Shown one piece after another: positions 9,961 to 22,789 of a DNA stretch of 64,000 nt. Position numbers and translations under genes: made by a program. How positions within the stretch are numbered: the stretch's first letter is position 1; every line of letters starts with the position of its first letter. Below the pieces are notes generated by a model, which was not told the DNA's origin, did not search any database, and saw nothing but the letters and a program-made list of their open reading frames with translations. Origin of the DNA: Gnetum montanum (taxonomy: Eukaryota > Streptophyta > Gnetopsida > Gnetales > Gnetaceae); NCBI GenBank assembly GCA_015680685.1, contig MNCI01007630.1, forward strand, positions 491,647 through 555,646. The letters are read 5' to 3'.

Positions 9961-12946
9961 TAGGTTGTGCCATTAGAAAAAATATTGCTACATTTTCATA
10001 AAAAACTAATACCAAGCATATAAGCCAATAAAGTTTATCAGATTTTTACACCAGGAATCCCTTCCCCACCACCATTTTCACAGAGCTCTATCTGCTTCTG
10101 TGCTGTTAATAATGCTCTCGGCAAGTTCACGACATGTTTTGGACTTATAGGCTTGCTTTATAAAGTTGGGATAGCAGGACAAAGGCGGGTCTTTAGAGTT
10201 TTCGAATTTGTTGTTGTGGGTTGAGTTCATGCTTCTTGCATGTTTGACTGGAGATGTTGACTAGAGCTTCCTAAAAAGATTTGGGAAGGATATGGTGCTG
10301 AAATTTTGTTTGAACTTTGAACAAAGAACTATTCTGTTTGCAACACTTGCAGAGGGAGAGAGGCCTGAAAGCAGTTTTGTAACCAACTGATTCCCTTCCC
10401 TCATAGGTTGTGCATTAATGATTGGCTGGAATGACAGCCACAGGTTGTGCATTTATGACGGGCCGAAATCACGACCGTTACCTGAAACAGAGACGCAACA
10501 TGAGATAGCCATGGCCCATGAATAAAAATACGAAACCAATCCACTAAATAAAAATCTTTTCTTTAAAATCATCTAATAAACTAAAACGAAAAGTAAAGAT
10601 CAGGTAAATCTAAGCAAAATAGGCAACTCAATTGATACGAAAATCCACTAAAATCCACTACTAAAGATCAGACAGGAACGTGTTTTCACGCAAACTGGAA
10701 GAGCAAGACGGAAGGGGAAGAAAATCGGATTTCGTGCTCACGAATCAGGGATAGAGATGGAGAGAAATCTTTACAGCAACAAAGAAAAGAAGCGGAAAAT
10801 AACAAGTGAGAACCAAGAGCGAACGTTCAGCGAAAAAATTGTGCACTAAGATTACAAAGGTAAAGCATGTAGCGCTCGCATTTAAACAACGGAAAAAATA
10901 TCATCCAAATTTTTTAAGAACAAAAACTAGAATTAAGGATCGAAGAGAACCACTCGCAATGCGTGCTTACGCAGGCTCGGCAAGCCCGTCCAGATTCCGC
11001 TAGAAGGAAACGATCGATTTTCTGAAAAATATAGAATGATAAAAAATATAGAAACTGAAAAATATAGAATAATAAAGTATAGAATGATAGATGTGCAGCG
11101 CATTCTGTAAAGGTAACAACTCATTCTCTAAGCATCAACAGATAAATCGGATAAAGGCAAGTCTCCTACCCAGTCACCCACACGAGACGCATGCATAAAA
11201 AAAAACTGTTCATTGTCTTCTTCGTCATTGCCTGCAAATGAAAAACTGAAAATGAAGCAAAAAATTTTAAAGCTGAAAGAGAAACAAAGCATTTGGAGAG
11301 TGCAGAAGCATCCAAATCCCTATCAATGGCGCAATAGGAGGAGCGTCTGTAAATAAAAGGTATTGGATGCGGATGCAATTTGCAGGAAACAGGTAAGATT
11401 TGAGGCGATTTGCAGTAAAAATAGGTAAGATTTTAATCGACAATGAATGTTCTCGTTCAGAGTTGAAAAATCGAATAAAAAATTATAATTTACGTACCCA
11501 ACGCGGATTTTACACGCTTTTGTACGCGTGCCCGAATCCACCGCCAACGGTTCGTGAGATTTTCTTGGGAATCACGAATCTCTGGCGCATAGTGTATAAC
11601 TGTATATCTATTAACAAGTCAACCCAACCAGGATGAGAAATCAGGTTGGGAGGAATTCGCACCTGCAAAAGTCCCGGATTGGGAGGAATTCGCACCTGCA
11701 AAAGTCCTTGAAAGTCTTCTTAAAATGAAAACATGAAGGAATCAAATGCACGGTCATGAGCTCTGTCGCTTATTGCAACATGTCTTGCAGTTTGCGTCTA
11801 TCTCTGGACTCTATGAGTGTCTGGTTAGGCAGCTTATAATGCTAGAATAAAATGCACCGTATGCACAGCAGTAGGCCTTAACTTAGGGGTATAATAGTGG
11901 TAGTTGTTTGTGCTTATAATGGCGGAATAAAATGCACCTTATGCAACAGCCGTATGCCTTACGTTAAAGGTATACTAGGGATCGTTGTTTGTGCTTCCAA
12001 ACTATGGTTTACGCAATGTATTACAGTAGGATTGTCTTTAATGAATAAAGAAATGACAACTAGCTGTCTTACGGTCCTGTGTGCATAGCTCTTTTGAACA
12101 AAGTTCTTATTTGAAAAGTATTTTTGTCTCTTTCACTGCTGTAGCAAAAAGAGCTTACGGTAGAATTCTGGAGGAGCTCGTGGATTTGTGGTTGAACTGC
12201 ATCTATTGCGATGGCGCCAGGCAACTAAACACGCTTTTAACGGAGTAAGGCACCCCGCACATGCATACATACACATGGCACAAGTAATCAAAGTACACAA
12301 TGCTGAAGCAAATGATACAATAACTTTACCTAAATAAATAATTGGAAATGCACTTGAGCAAATGGAATTGACCTCTAACCATTGATGCCTCACATTAACT
12401 TTGGCATTCTGATTCTTTTTTCAGGCACTTTGTAACGGTGTTTGTGAAAGGGACCGGAACTGCAATTCTGCTATGATTCCTACCGGTGCTTTTGTTTTCC
12501 CATCAAAAATGAATTTGCAAGCCATGGAATTGGTTACCATACCGGAACCAATGCTTAAAAACGTGTGACTGGGTATGGAGACCACCTGATGCATTAACCA
12601 ACTCATAAAAACGAATTAATAGGTATGGTGGCCACTTTTATGTATTAACTAATCCATAAAAACACGTTATTGCCATGGTGACCAGCTTCATGCATTAACT
12701 AATGAATAAAGTGCATTAGTGCATAAAGCATGCATAAAAAATCAATGATTTTTTGATTTTTTACAAGGCATTTGCTGGGCTTCCAGGGCAATTTATCGCA
12801 GCTTTTAGTGTGAATCCGAGGCCACTTTATTCAGAAGTCAAACTTTGCCCATTACTGATTTGTAGTCACCCACAATCCACAAAATTCCGTTTTAAATCGA
12901 TTTTAAAAATCATTAAAGCAAAGAATCAAAAATTACGCTTACAAAA
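9961..12946. other. Intergenic sequence, no gene assigned
   Basis: Roughly 3 kb without a convincing gene. It holds a short direct repeat (gggaggaattcgcacctgca near 11649 and 11680). At 11835-11945 two copies of a segment with ataatg.(t)agaataaaatgcacc are spaced about 75 bp apart. Exon-like fragments at 12140-12230 and 12423-12570 gave no recognisable domain. Confidence 0.5.
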
Positions 12947-13245
12947 GCAGCATTAAAAGAGCCCATTGTGGTGCATATCGGTAACCATAAAACAGCTTTA
13001 TGTGCTTTTTCTAACTTGTTAAAAGAATTGTATTTATAGATTTGTTGTACATTAGCTTTTCTTTATGTTTCTCTCCATTTGATAATTAAAGTTTTATTTT
13101 TACACTTTGGATCTCTGGGCTTCTATGTGATTCCTTCTATTTTGACTTGCAATTCTTTTGGTTTAAGTATCATCGGCCTCCAACTCTATTGTAACTCTTT
13201 TGATGTAGGCTTTAACTTCAATCTTTATTTATATTTGTTACTAAA
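12947..13245 (+). repeat. Diverged interspersed repeat, copy a
   Basis: About 300 bp that reappears at 14836-15150 with many differences but the same order of landmarks: gcattaaaagag, a tttctct tract, cccaactctattg(t/c)aactctttt, and a final tttatatttgttac-like end. No coding content. Probably two copies of an old non-coding element. Confidence 0.7.
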
Positions 13246-13746
13246 TTTTTAATACATAAAATTATAATTTGGCTGAGAGGCCATTATCAGTCATATATTT
13301 TTCGGTAAGCCAACTTTGTCCATAACGTTGACTAATGTTGATGTGTTATGAAATGTTACGTCCATTACAAAATAGAAATACGTTTAGAAAGGTTGCGTAA
13401 TACATTTAGAAAAGTTGCAAAGAAAGAGTTAAACCGAGGGAGACAACAACAAAGAACGAAGAAGAGAAGCTCGGCAAGGGGAAGATCCTTTGGAGTTGCA
13501 AAGAATGGAACAAGATCGCTTACGTCAAAGAACGCGGCAAATAGAAATGCAGCAAAAGAAGGTGGAAGGAAGTGAGGTTTGTAGATGAAATTTTAATTTT
13601 GTTTTAGATAAAATTCATTTAATGTCTGATTTAATAAAGCTAAATATATTAGGTCACTTTGTATAATAATATTTCACAGAATCGAAGGAATCACAGACAA
13701 GGATGAGCAAGAGGTCATGGACATGGATAAGGACAAGGACGAGAAC

Positions 13747-13872
13747 GCATAGATGAACAAGGGTGAGATTGTGCCATGAGTGTGGGATGTTCCTTGTGAA
13801 TCCATTTTCAAATAAAGACAAAATCCGTAGTTTGTTAAAGCTGCCCAGCCAAGTAGGAAGATGACCCTGCAA
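13747..13872 (-). pseudogene. Orphan leucine-rich-repeat fragment
   Basis: On the minus strand about 40 codons read LPTWLGSFNKLRILSLFENG, then FTRNIPHSWHNLTLVHL. This fits plant extracellular LRRs (GxLPxWLGxLxxLxxLxLxxNxFxGxIPxSxxNLT), as in receptor-like kinases or receptor-like proteins. There is no start codon, signal peptide, kinase or neighbouring repeat, and the following sequence becomes a low-complexity frame. It is best read as a broken-off gene piece. Confidence 0.6.
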
Positions 13873-14095
13873 ATTGTTACTAGAGAATTCTAGCTATATA
13901 AGAGCTCTGAGGTTTCGTAAACAGGGCCATGTTTAGCTGTTTGATTGGACGTTGACTTTTTGTTTATAAATTTATGTGCATTAGTTAAATAAGGTATGAA
14001 ATTGAAATTTTTCTTTATTTTGTGCACTAGAAACTTGCTCAGCTTAATATTTCGTGGAATTCTATTTCCCAAATAATTCTCGTTTTCCTGCAATT

Positions 14096-14354
14096 TTTTT
14101 TTCAGAAAACCCATCCTTAGGAAAAATAAGGTACGGAACTATTGTTCTTTGTCTAGAAGGCATGAAAATTTGCATTATATATCGAAAACAACAAATTTAG
14201 CCGAAGGTGAGAGCATACACTAATTGATGAAATTTTTTTTTTCAGAAAACCCATCCTTAGAAAAAATAAGGTACAGAACTCTTGTTCTTCATCCAGAAGG
14301 CATGAAAATTTGGGTTTTTAAATCTTGTTCTTCGTCAAGAAGTCATGAAATTGT
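14096..14354 (+). repeat. About 80-bp direct repeat with a third partial unit
   Basis: Units at about 14096-14176 and 14228-14313 share a T-run, cagaaaacccatccttag, aaaataaggtac, ttgttctt and agaaggcatgaaaatttg. A partial third unit at 14323-14354 repeats only the end. No coding content seen. Confidence 0.8.
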
Positions 14355-14835
14355 TTACTCAAAGACCTTTTTACTTGTAAACAAATAAGATTCTCTCAGC
14401 CAATTTATAGATATATATTTTTAATATAGGTTGAGTTTTGTCACCAAGTTACCTAGTATTTCTATGTTGCATCTTAAGCTTAGTGTAAGCCTAAGCATTT
14501 TCCTATAATTTTATTCATTGATATCAATTATTAACGTAAACCACAATGCTCATACAATGCATGATAGCTACTATTTGTTAATGTAAACTATAATGCTATG
14601 GTAACATTGAGTAAACAAGCACATTTTTCTCAAAGTCAAGGTTACCATCCACATGAACTAGGATGCATAACAATTGTTAACATCAGCCATAGTGCTCCTA
14701 TATTAGATTAGATATTATTTATATCTAAGGTGGTTGAAAGTGGGTGGTTTTCCACTAATTTTACATATTTAAAAGAATTCATAAGCATATGGTATTTTTA
14801 GGATAGTTAAAAAATGAAAACTTAACCTAAAAAAT

Positions 14836-15150
14836 AGCATTAAAAGAGACCATCCTAGCACAAATGGGTAACTAGAAAATAGCTTAATGTATCTTTTTAA
14901 CAACTTGTTTAAAAAATTTAATTATGATATGTTATCTATTAGCTCTCTCTTTACTTGAATCTATTTTGGTGTTTCTCACCCTTGATTATTAAAATTTTAT
15001 TGTTGTTCTTTGGATTTCATGGCTTCTCTATATTTCTCTCTATTTTGCAAACTTACAATGTTTTAGTTTAGCCATCATCTACCTAAATCCCAACTCTATT
15101 GCAACTCTTTTGATTCAAACTTAAACTTCAACATATGTCTACATTTGTTA
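14836..15150 (+). repeat. Diverged interspersed repeat, copy b
   Basis: Second copy of the element at 12947-13245, in the same orientation. Similarity is moderate and broken by small indels. Confidence 0.7.
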
Positions 15151-16300
15151 TTAGAGATATCTCATCCAAAAAGTAAGAAGTACTACTTTGGGAAGCAAGT
15201 ACACAAACTTAGCCACACATACACTATGTACATAAAGAACCGATAGTGCTTTCAAAATATCACTACAAGACTTCAATCCAATAGCACTTTTGCACCCAAT
15301 TGTAATAAATGCCAAAGTGCCTAAATGAATGGTGTATGAGGTTTTAAATAGAAAAGCTCTCAAAATTCTAGACATATAAATACTAATTATAATCCTAAAA
15401 ATAAAAATAGGAAATCTAATTCTAAGCTCACATTTCATAATGATGTAATAAAAAGATGATATAAATATATTGAATAAAGCCTTTCTATAAACATGAGTAT
15501 AATACCAATTTATAAATTCAATTCATAAAATATTACATACACAACATTTGATTATGTAATTCACATGCCAATTATGCATCAACGATAGCCCCCATGAAAG
15601 CCTATCAAACTCATCCACCAGATTAGTACACACCAACTAAATACAAGATAATGTGTAATATAATATACATAAGCATGAAATATAATGTTGAAAATATAAA
15701 GTATCTAATAAATATAATTGCAAAGAATTACACCCATATAAATGCATCAAGGAAATATATAAACTTGAGGTAAAAGTATTAACTTGGGCATCCTGAAAAT
15801 GAGAATTATTATAGGAACCTATGCTCTAGGATTACCAATCCAAGACTCTTACCACTAGTAGTATTATAATGACTACTATTTACATAGTTTTGTAACTACA
15901 ATTTTAGATAACACTAGTAGTTATTTTAGTAATAAGAACTATATGTTAATATTCCTAAAACTTATTAAACTCTTTCAAATGCATTTAAATCTTTTGATAT
16001 CAATTTTTCTTATATGCTTTCTATTTTATTGTTTGCACAAATTGGCATGATCAAACTACAAAGTCAATCTACTATATATATAGTATTTAAAACTTTAAAG
16101 ATAATTTTTGAATTTTTTAAATTATTTCCAAATCAAATCCATAGAGTAATCGAATAGATATACCAAATTTGAATTAAAAACTGTTGTAGAAATACAATAT
16201 AATTGTCTCAATTATTACATTGACTATCTTTAGCAACATAGGTTGAAATTGTTATGATTAATGCTAATGCTTGGCTTTGAATGGACATTAAAACAAAATA
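15151..16300. other. AT-rich intergenic sequence with a possible tRNA-derived trace
   Basis: No gene seen. At 15815-15860 the minus strand reads ctagtggtaagagtcttgg followed by an aggttcc-like box, resembling pol III A and B boxes of a tRNA-derived SINE such as the one at 62165-62504. The trace is degraded. Confidence 0.3.
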
Positions 16301-16830
16301 TAATATTCTTCTATTAGATAGAAATAGTGGGAAGAAACACCACTATTTGGTCTAAGTTTTGCAAGATCTACTTTTCAATAGAGGTGTTTTCTTGAAAGAT
16401 GTCTTTATTAAACCTTGTAGGCATACCATCATTAACCTAGAGACCCCATACATGCATTTTCTAATAAAATGCTTCTTTCAATTTTCATTCAATAGAAGTG
16501 TTTCATAGAAATACCACTATTAGTCCAATCCTTGTGGAACTTACTCATCTTCAATAAATGCATTCCATTGAAATGCCACTAGTAGTGCAAGCCTTATCAA
16601 ATTAAGTAATATTTAAGAGAAATTTTTTTCTGAAAATTGCCTCTATTTAACCATGTATGGCTCCAAGCTTGTTAAGAAATTCTTGTATTTGGCATTAAAC
16701 CCTAGCAACCTAGAGAGCTAATAGTAATAGTTTTTTTTAAAAAAAATGCTTTTTTTGTCATTGAAAGGGGCCCAATAGAGGTGTTTTCAATGAATGTCTC
16801 TCTTGCCAATGGCATCCTATGGTTCAATAG
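16300..16830. repeat. Scattered short motif caatagaggtgttttc in both orientations
   Basis: Variants of (c)aatag(a/t)(g/a)gtgtttc occur near 16375, 16490 and 16770, and the reverse form gaaa(c/t)accactatt near 16330, 16508 and 16572. They are separated by roughly 40-150 bp in sequence otherwise without gene content. It may be an old array or a set of short palindromic elements. Confidence 0.5.
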
Positions 16831-16848
16831 AGGCTTAAAAAAAACACT

Positions 16849-16909
16849 CCCCACCGCACCCCCTTTCCCCTCCCAACCCTCCAACAAACCCATCCCCACC
16901 ACCCACCCC
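16849..16909 (-). promoter_or_regulatory. Two adjacent G-quadruplex motifs (C-rich on the plus strand)
   Basis: The plus strand is a 61-bp C/A-rich tract with nine runs of three to five C. Read on the minus strand, runs at 16906-16909, 16902-16904, 16894-16897 and 16889-16891 are joined by loops of 1-4 bases, and a second set at 16877-16879, 16872-16874, 16867-16870 and 16859-16863 by loops of 1-3 bases. Both satisfy the usual four-run quadruplex rule, within very AT-rich DNA. Confidence 0.8.
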
Positions 16910-17530
16910 ACCTTCACACACATTATAGAAAAGTAGTAAGTAGAGTTTATACATTCCAAAAGTTGGCTAAGCATGACTAAGGTTCTTTGTAAGAATAAAA
17001 AGTGAAAATAATTAGTTTATAACACATATTATATATATTAGATTTTACTTATTTATCACCGAATCATTTATGAAAACCATAAGTTATTTAACTATTGAGT
17101 TATATTTCCTACCATAATATCCTTGGTTAATTAGAGTTATCTATCAAATGTAAAATCAAACTCTAATAATCTATAAAAATAGTAGTTTATATGACTAAGC
17201 AAAGAAATATCATAGACATTCATTACTTGACTTTGAGTTAGGACAATGAAACTAAGACTAATACATACTAGGTACAAATTCTACATAACCTTTGTAGCAT
17301 AATATAAACAAAACAAATAGGAAATAAAACATCAATTAGGAATATAGAAACTAAACATATATCAAAATGCCTATCATAATTAGTGCTTTCTCCACCATCA
17401 CCAATTTAATTTTTATGAATTATTTGAGATCAACTCGTGAGCAGTCTCATAGCATTTGAAGAATATAATTAAGAATTGATATCAATATGCTATTAGTTGA
17501 CATGTTTCCTTATTTATATTAATATCAATA

Positions 17531-19437
17531 TGCCATCAATTAACATGTTTACTTATCAATATGCCATTAGTTCTAATATCAATATGCCTAGCAATCATCA
17601 ACAATCTTCTACTAAGAATTGATTGCGCCTAGTAGTCTTCTAGCAATCTATACAAAAGTGAAAACTTGAAAGTTTGATGTTTCATTGTATGAACTTGTAA
17701 TAGTTAATGATTAGCACCTCTTATTAGTCTATTCAATGGTCATTTTTTTATTTTTATTCTTTAATAGTTAACTATGATTAAACTACCCACTATCATATAA
17801 TTGCATCTAGTAATCCATTAGCAGTGACATATCCAAATCTAAAAATACCTTAAAATTAACCAATTAAAGGGTAAAAAGAATGCTAAAACTTGCATCTTGC
17901 TCCTAGTTTCTTACCCAAAGCATAAAGCATAGCCAAATAACACTTAAATCAATTAATGTTGTTACTTCTCAACCTTTTGCCTTTGGTATTNAAAAATTTT
18001 CAAAGACTTTGTGAGCTTAGTTTTAACCCATTGAAAAATTGTTGAATGATACTAATGTTTTTAGTATGGTCCACATAAATTCTATCATTAGGATATAATA
18101 TTAATACCTATAATGTTCTCAAATCTAAAATTTAGCCTATCATATAAAGGGAAAGCATTATTTTGAGATTAACACCTATTTATCACATTATTCAAAGCTT
18201 ATACATATATTAAGATTGCCTTTACTCTAATGTTGTTATTGCTTTTTATTTTATTGAGAACATACCTAAGAAGTATCTTCCTTTTTATTTCAATGTATCA
18301 AAATAGTTGTAATTAACTATTCCTCTCTCTTAGGGAAACAATCCAACATCAAACAAATATTTATTTTATCAATTTCTTTTCTAATAGCAGCATGTCATCT
18401 CCTATGATTGCATCAAATAATCCACCCTAAAAATGAGCTCTTTTTATGCTAAACTATCTAGCATCTAGTCTTGTGTTATCTACTTATCCCAAGGTAGTGA
18501 CCTAGGTAGAACAAGAAAAGAAAAACAAAAATACAAAAGCAAATAGTAGGATGTAGAATCTTACCCAATAGAACAAATGAATTCAATAAATAATGTGAGA
18601 ATTGAAACCAATGGATTAAATAAAATAGTAACACACTACCTATACAATAGGTTAGAGATAAATCTTCCTCAAAGCCTTAAATCTTACTAGATATGCCTAT
18701 GTAAGCCTCTTTCATGTCATCAATCTTATATAATCTGAAATAGAAGTTAGAATAATTAATTTTAAAAAAATAAAATGTAAAGATTTATAATACTATTTAG
18801 TAAGTTTATAGGGCCATTGTCTATATTTCCATCAAGGTTGATGAGTTTATAACATCTTTCATTTAGATTAATGATGAAGTTAGCTCAAATGTCATATTTT
18901 TTAAGTACTTAATAAGCTTAATCTAGTGATTAAAGATTTTTTATATGATAAAACTAAAACAAAATGTGAAATTTTATTACATTCTAACATCCTCTATTGA
19001 ATAGTAGAAATGTAACTACAATGAATCTTCAAAATATCATATAGAAAATTACAAGTATTTTTTTAAGCACAAAGTCAAGATGTATCCTTCCCTATACACC
19101 AAAGAAATGATCATCAATGGAAATCATAAAATACAAGTTATGGGATGTCTTGATCAATCCTCTATTCATGAAATACAACCCATTACACTAATCCATCTCA
19201 TTTCTCAAACTAGTGATCCAATTCAACTTACTCCTAAGACCCATCCTTAACATATCCTAACTCTAATATCTACTAAATAACTCAATCATTTATCTCCTTT
19301 GAAAATTTTGGGTTCAATGAATTAGAATTTTTTCTTACTATAGACAAATCAAATCCTATCCTAAGTATCAAAAGATTAAAAAAGCAACTTTGCTTATCAA
19401 GGCTAACCTAATGTTTTGCTTCATTATACATAAACCT
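17531..19437. repeat. Duplicated block 2, copy A
   Basis: About 1.9 kb of non-coding sequence that recurs at 61690-64000 in the same orientation, starting at gccatcaattaacatg. The second copy runs off the right edge, so the true length is unknown. Copy B has 340 extra bases at 62165-62504, opposite a single undetermined base (17991) here. No gene motif was seen in either copy. Confidence 0.95.
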
Positions 19438-21730
19438 TTTATTTTAATGTTACTAAGTTTCTTTGTTTTATTGATTTTAATTTTAATTTTAAAATTTTAT
19501 ACATCTTTTCATGCTATCTACTATCTATTTACTTTGTTAAACTTACTCTATTAGGCTCAAATTAATTTACTATGGTACCTTTTATTTTGTTGTGAACTTT
19601 ATTATTCATCTTACACTAAGATCCTTAATTTTCTACTTAATTAAGATTTAGAACTTTATAAAATTTGAAAATTGGTAATAGTAGGATTAAAAGCTTACAT
19701 AATTTATAACTAGAAGTAGATTTTGATTTCTACAAAATTTCAATGATGAATAGAAAACTCATCTAATGTTTTATTTGTCATTCTCCTATTTTAGTTTTCC
19801 CCCTTGTCCAACAACCTTTACTTTTGAAATTTTAAAACAAAAAATTTTCTTAATCTTATCATCTAAAAAGTGTAAACCTTGATGTTATAACCTAAGATTT
19901 ATTTCATCTTTTTATTTATAAATCTAAACCCTCTAACTTATAAACTTAATTTTATCTTGGAATAGCTTGGCTGGTTTGCTGGGTCTAAGTGATTACCCCC
20001 TTTGTAGACCCTGTGATAGAATTAGAGCAACTTTTAGTAAATTCCCTTCTAGTAAATTCCCTTCAATGGGAGCTTTGACGACACCAAATTTGCAAATGGA
20101 CTTACACACTCTCTTCCTTCCCCTTAGAAGGAGTGAAAACCTATTTTTAATCGAACCCAAACAATATTGAATTAGTTGAAAGGTGAAACATACTGATGTA
20201 TTGACGTGTAACTAGAGAATGCAAGCTGCTCATGTTAACCAAAGAATCGAACATTTTGGTAGGTTTAACGTTTAACATCGCTGATGTATGACTACAGAAC
20301 CAAAGCGAATGCAAGAAGCCGCAAAAATTCTGTTCTCGGCGTAAACACCTGTTGACAGCATATTGTCACCAGAGAAAAACAAATGCTAACATTGCCATAC
20401 CAGGATGAAATAAAAAAACAATTGCTACAATGCATAAGATAAAAGACAAATGCTATTGGCACATATCACGGTAATTTATCAGTCTGTCTGTTGGGAGACA
20501 TTGCAAGATGAGACAATACTGTGAAAGCAAAAGGTGAGAAGTGAACTGTAGCTTTTGTTAAGTACCTCCCTTTGACATTTGGGGTGTGGTGGTTATAGAA
20601 ATAATTGAAACAAAGGTATTCTTAAAGGTGACATGGGGTCATTAGGGTAAAGGTCCAGGGTAAAGGTCCATAATTCTAGGCAAACACCTCATTGTTATCT
20701 TCTTTGACATTTATCAAGAGTTCTCTTACATATTATGATGATAACTATTAAGAATTGGAACAACTAATGGATCCTTAAAAAAAAAAAAACAACACTAAAT
20801 TTGATAGCAACAAAGAAATAAAAAACACCGAGAACATTTGGAAGAAAAAAATTAAGAAAGAGACAGAAACTAAAATTTTATTAAGTGGGTAGACTCACCT
20901 AATTTATTGGACTGTAAAAATATACATCCTATGAGTTTTGAATACCAAGTGTTGTTTGCAACATTTATAACAAATTAACGAAACTTGTAACTATAATATC
21001 TATCATTATTTAAGGTGCTCTAAACATTAAAAGAAAAGAAAAAATGCAAATATAATCAAAATTAAAATTACTTCAACCTAACACACCAAATTAAACAATA
21101 AAAAAAATTGGTGACAAACTCTAAATTTTTCTTTCTATTTGGGAAGACAACTTGGTGTTGGTAGCACAATCTCCACTTACAAAGTAGGGCTCCACAAGGC
21201 TACTTTGCCACACCCATAACCTAAGAATTGAGAGATGAGTGTCCTAATTACTTGCCCTATACCCTTGATGCAAACTCCAACCAAACTTAAATAAAATAAT
21301 AATAATAATAAAACTATGAATTTTTAGATTAAAATTAACACCATGGTCAAATACTGATTTCTATTATAAGTTTTGAAATATATTACCGCTGATAAAGTAA
21401 TATGATCAATTCAAAATTTATAAGATGCCATTATTATTAACGAAAGGAAGAGTAGTGTTCCATTAAAGTAATAAGATAAGATCAAAACCAAAACGAATGA
21501 AGAGGGCAGCGTTAGCCACAAGTAAGGTTACCACTAAGCTGACGGCATCAACTAAAAAGTTTATGCCAGAAAATTATTACTAAAGTGTCCTACCACTGAG
21601 GAGGCAGACCTCTAAAGTCATATAGCCCGCGATTCCTCATCAGCGGCACAGCCTGGCGAGAAGCTGCGGCGGAGGGCGGCCGTCGGGACGGTAATTCGGT
21701 GACTCGTGACTTCCACCCGGGTGGCAATGC
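19438..21730. other. Intergenic sequence without assigned gene
   Basis: AT-rich with a few less AT-rich islands (about 19960-20110 and 21590-21720). A 67-codon frame at 19967-20170 has no domain I recognise and starts from a non-ATG codon. Nothing else supported. Confidence 0.5.
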
Positions 21731-21738
21731 GGTAATGC

Positions 21739-21958
21739 GGATTCAAACCCATGACATCCACCGTGGCAGCCATGAACATGGTTACCACAATTGCAGTGTA
21801 AGCTGCGCCAGTAGCGCAACTGGGCTCTAAACTAAGCCAGAGAAAGCCCGAGAACCGTGGTGGGGATTGGAATGCGGTGATGCGGATTTGAACCCATGAC
21901 CTTCACCATGGCAGGCATGAACATAATTGCGCAATTGCAGAGTAGGCTGCTGCCTCAG
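21739..21958 (-). mobile_element. Two tRNA-derived SINE-like units
   Basis: On the minus strand a B-box-like GGTTTGAATCC (21739-21749) is preceded at 21801-21827 by gagcccagttgcgctactgg followed by cgcagct, which looks like a pol III A box. A second B box GGTTCAAATCC-like sequence stands at 21884-21894 with a weaker A box at 21942-21958. The two units share the tract around tgcggatt(t/c)(g/a)aacccatgac and gcatgaacat. The region is much richer in G and C than its surroundings. No folded functional tRNA could be drawn. Confidence 0.45.
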
Positions 21959-22789
21959 GATTGTGGATGGGAAATGCATTTTTCTAAGGCGGTTAGAAGG
22001 ATAAGGCTGTGTGGCAGACGTGGCGTGGATGGGAACATATTTGTCACATATGCGTGGATTTGGTTGAGTTTGGCAACATTTAAGTCTTCAAGACAATTAT
22101 TGTTGGAGTTTGGGATCAGTTCGCGTCTTCAAGGATTCTTGTATCATATTTGATGCTGTGAAGTTGGAAGTTGCTTTCGTGTTCTGCGGTTTCTTCTCGC
22201 CTTCACGGAAGGATGCACCAATGTCACTTTTATCCTTTATTGTGCAGGTGATGATTTGGATTTACATTAAAACCGTCAAAGTTTAACAGATGATACTGCA
22301 GAATTCCAACGGACGTCAAGGTGTAACAGGAAAAAGGATGTTTTTGTTACCGTATGGCGGAGGTTACACGCATGAAACCTATGTTTTCATTTAATAAAAG
22401 ATATTAAAAAGTAGTCATTTATTATGGCAACGTTAGAACCCCAAAATAAGTGACAGCTTAACTTTTTTAAGGGATTAGGTTCAAACTTACCTATTCCCAC
22501 TCAAAATACCAGTGCTTTAGTATCATTTCAAAGGATATGTTATAGAAATTAGTTTGTATAAAAATACATTATAATTATAAATAACATTGTCTTAATATCA
22601 TCCTAAACTAATATTTTTGGTAAGTTGTTGGGCACTTTGCAAGAAAAAAGACTCAATTCTTAGCCTAAAGGTAACTAAGTCAAGGCAAGATGTTAAGTAG
22701 GTTTCAGACAAAATCACTCCACTATTGATCACTTAGTTACTCTTAGACACTACATGGAGTTTATAAAAATTCCTAATAAATTTTTTTTT

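Noticed and set aside
12133-12606. Possible exons of a gene near 12.14-12.57 kb
   Set aside because: Frames such as ILEELVDLWLNCIYCDGA look protein-like and a cag acceptor precedes 12424, but no family was recognised and no consistent exon chain could be built.
13427-13557. Gln/Glu/Arg-rich coiled-coil-like frame (ELQRMEQDRLRQRTRQIEMQ)
   Set aside because: No start codon, a stop directly in front, and purine-rich DNA often gives such frames by chance.
19967-20170. 67-codon frame with CRPCDRIRATF
   Set aside because: Starts from a non-ATG codon and shows no known domain.
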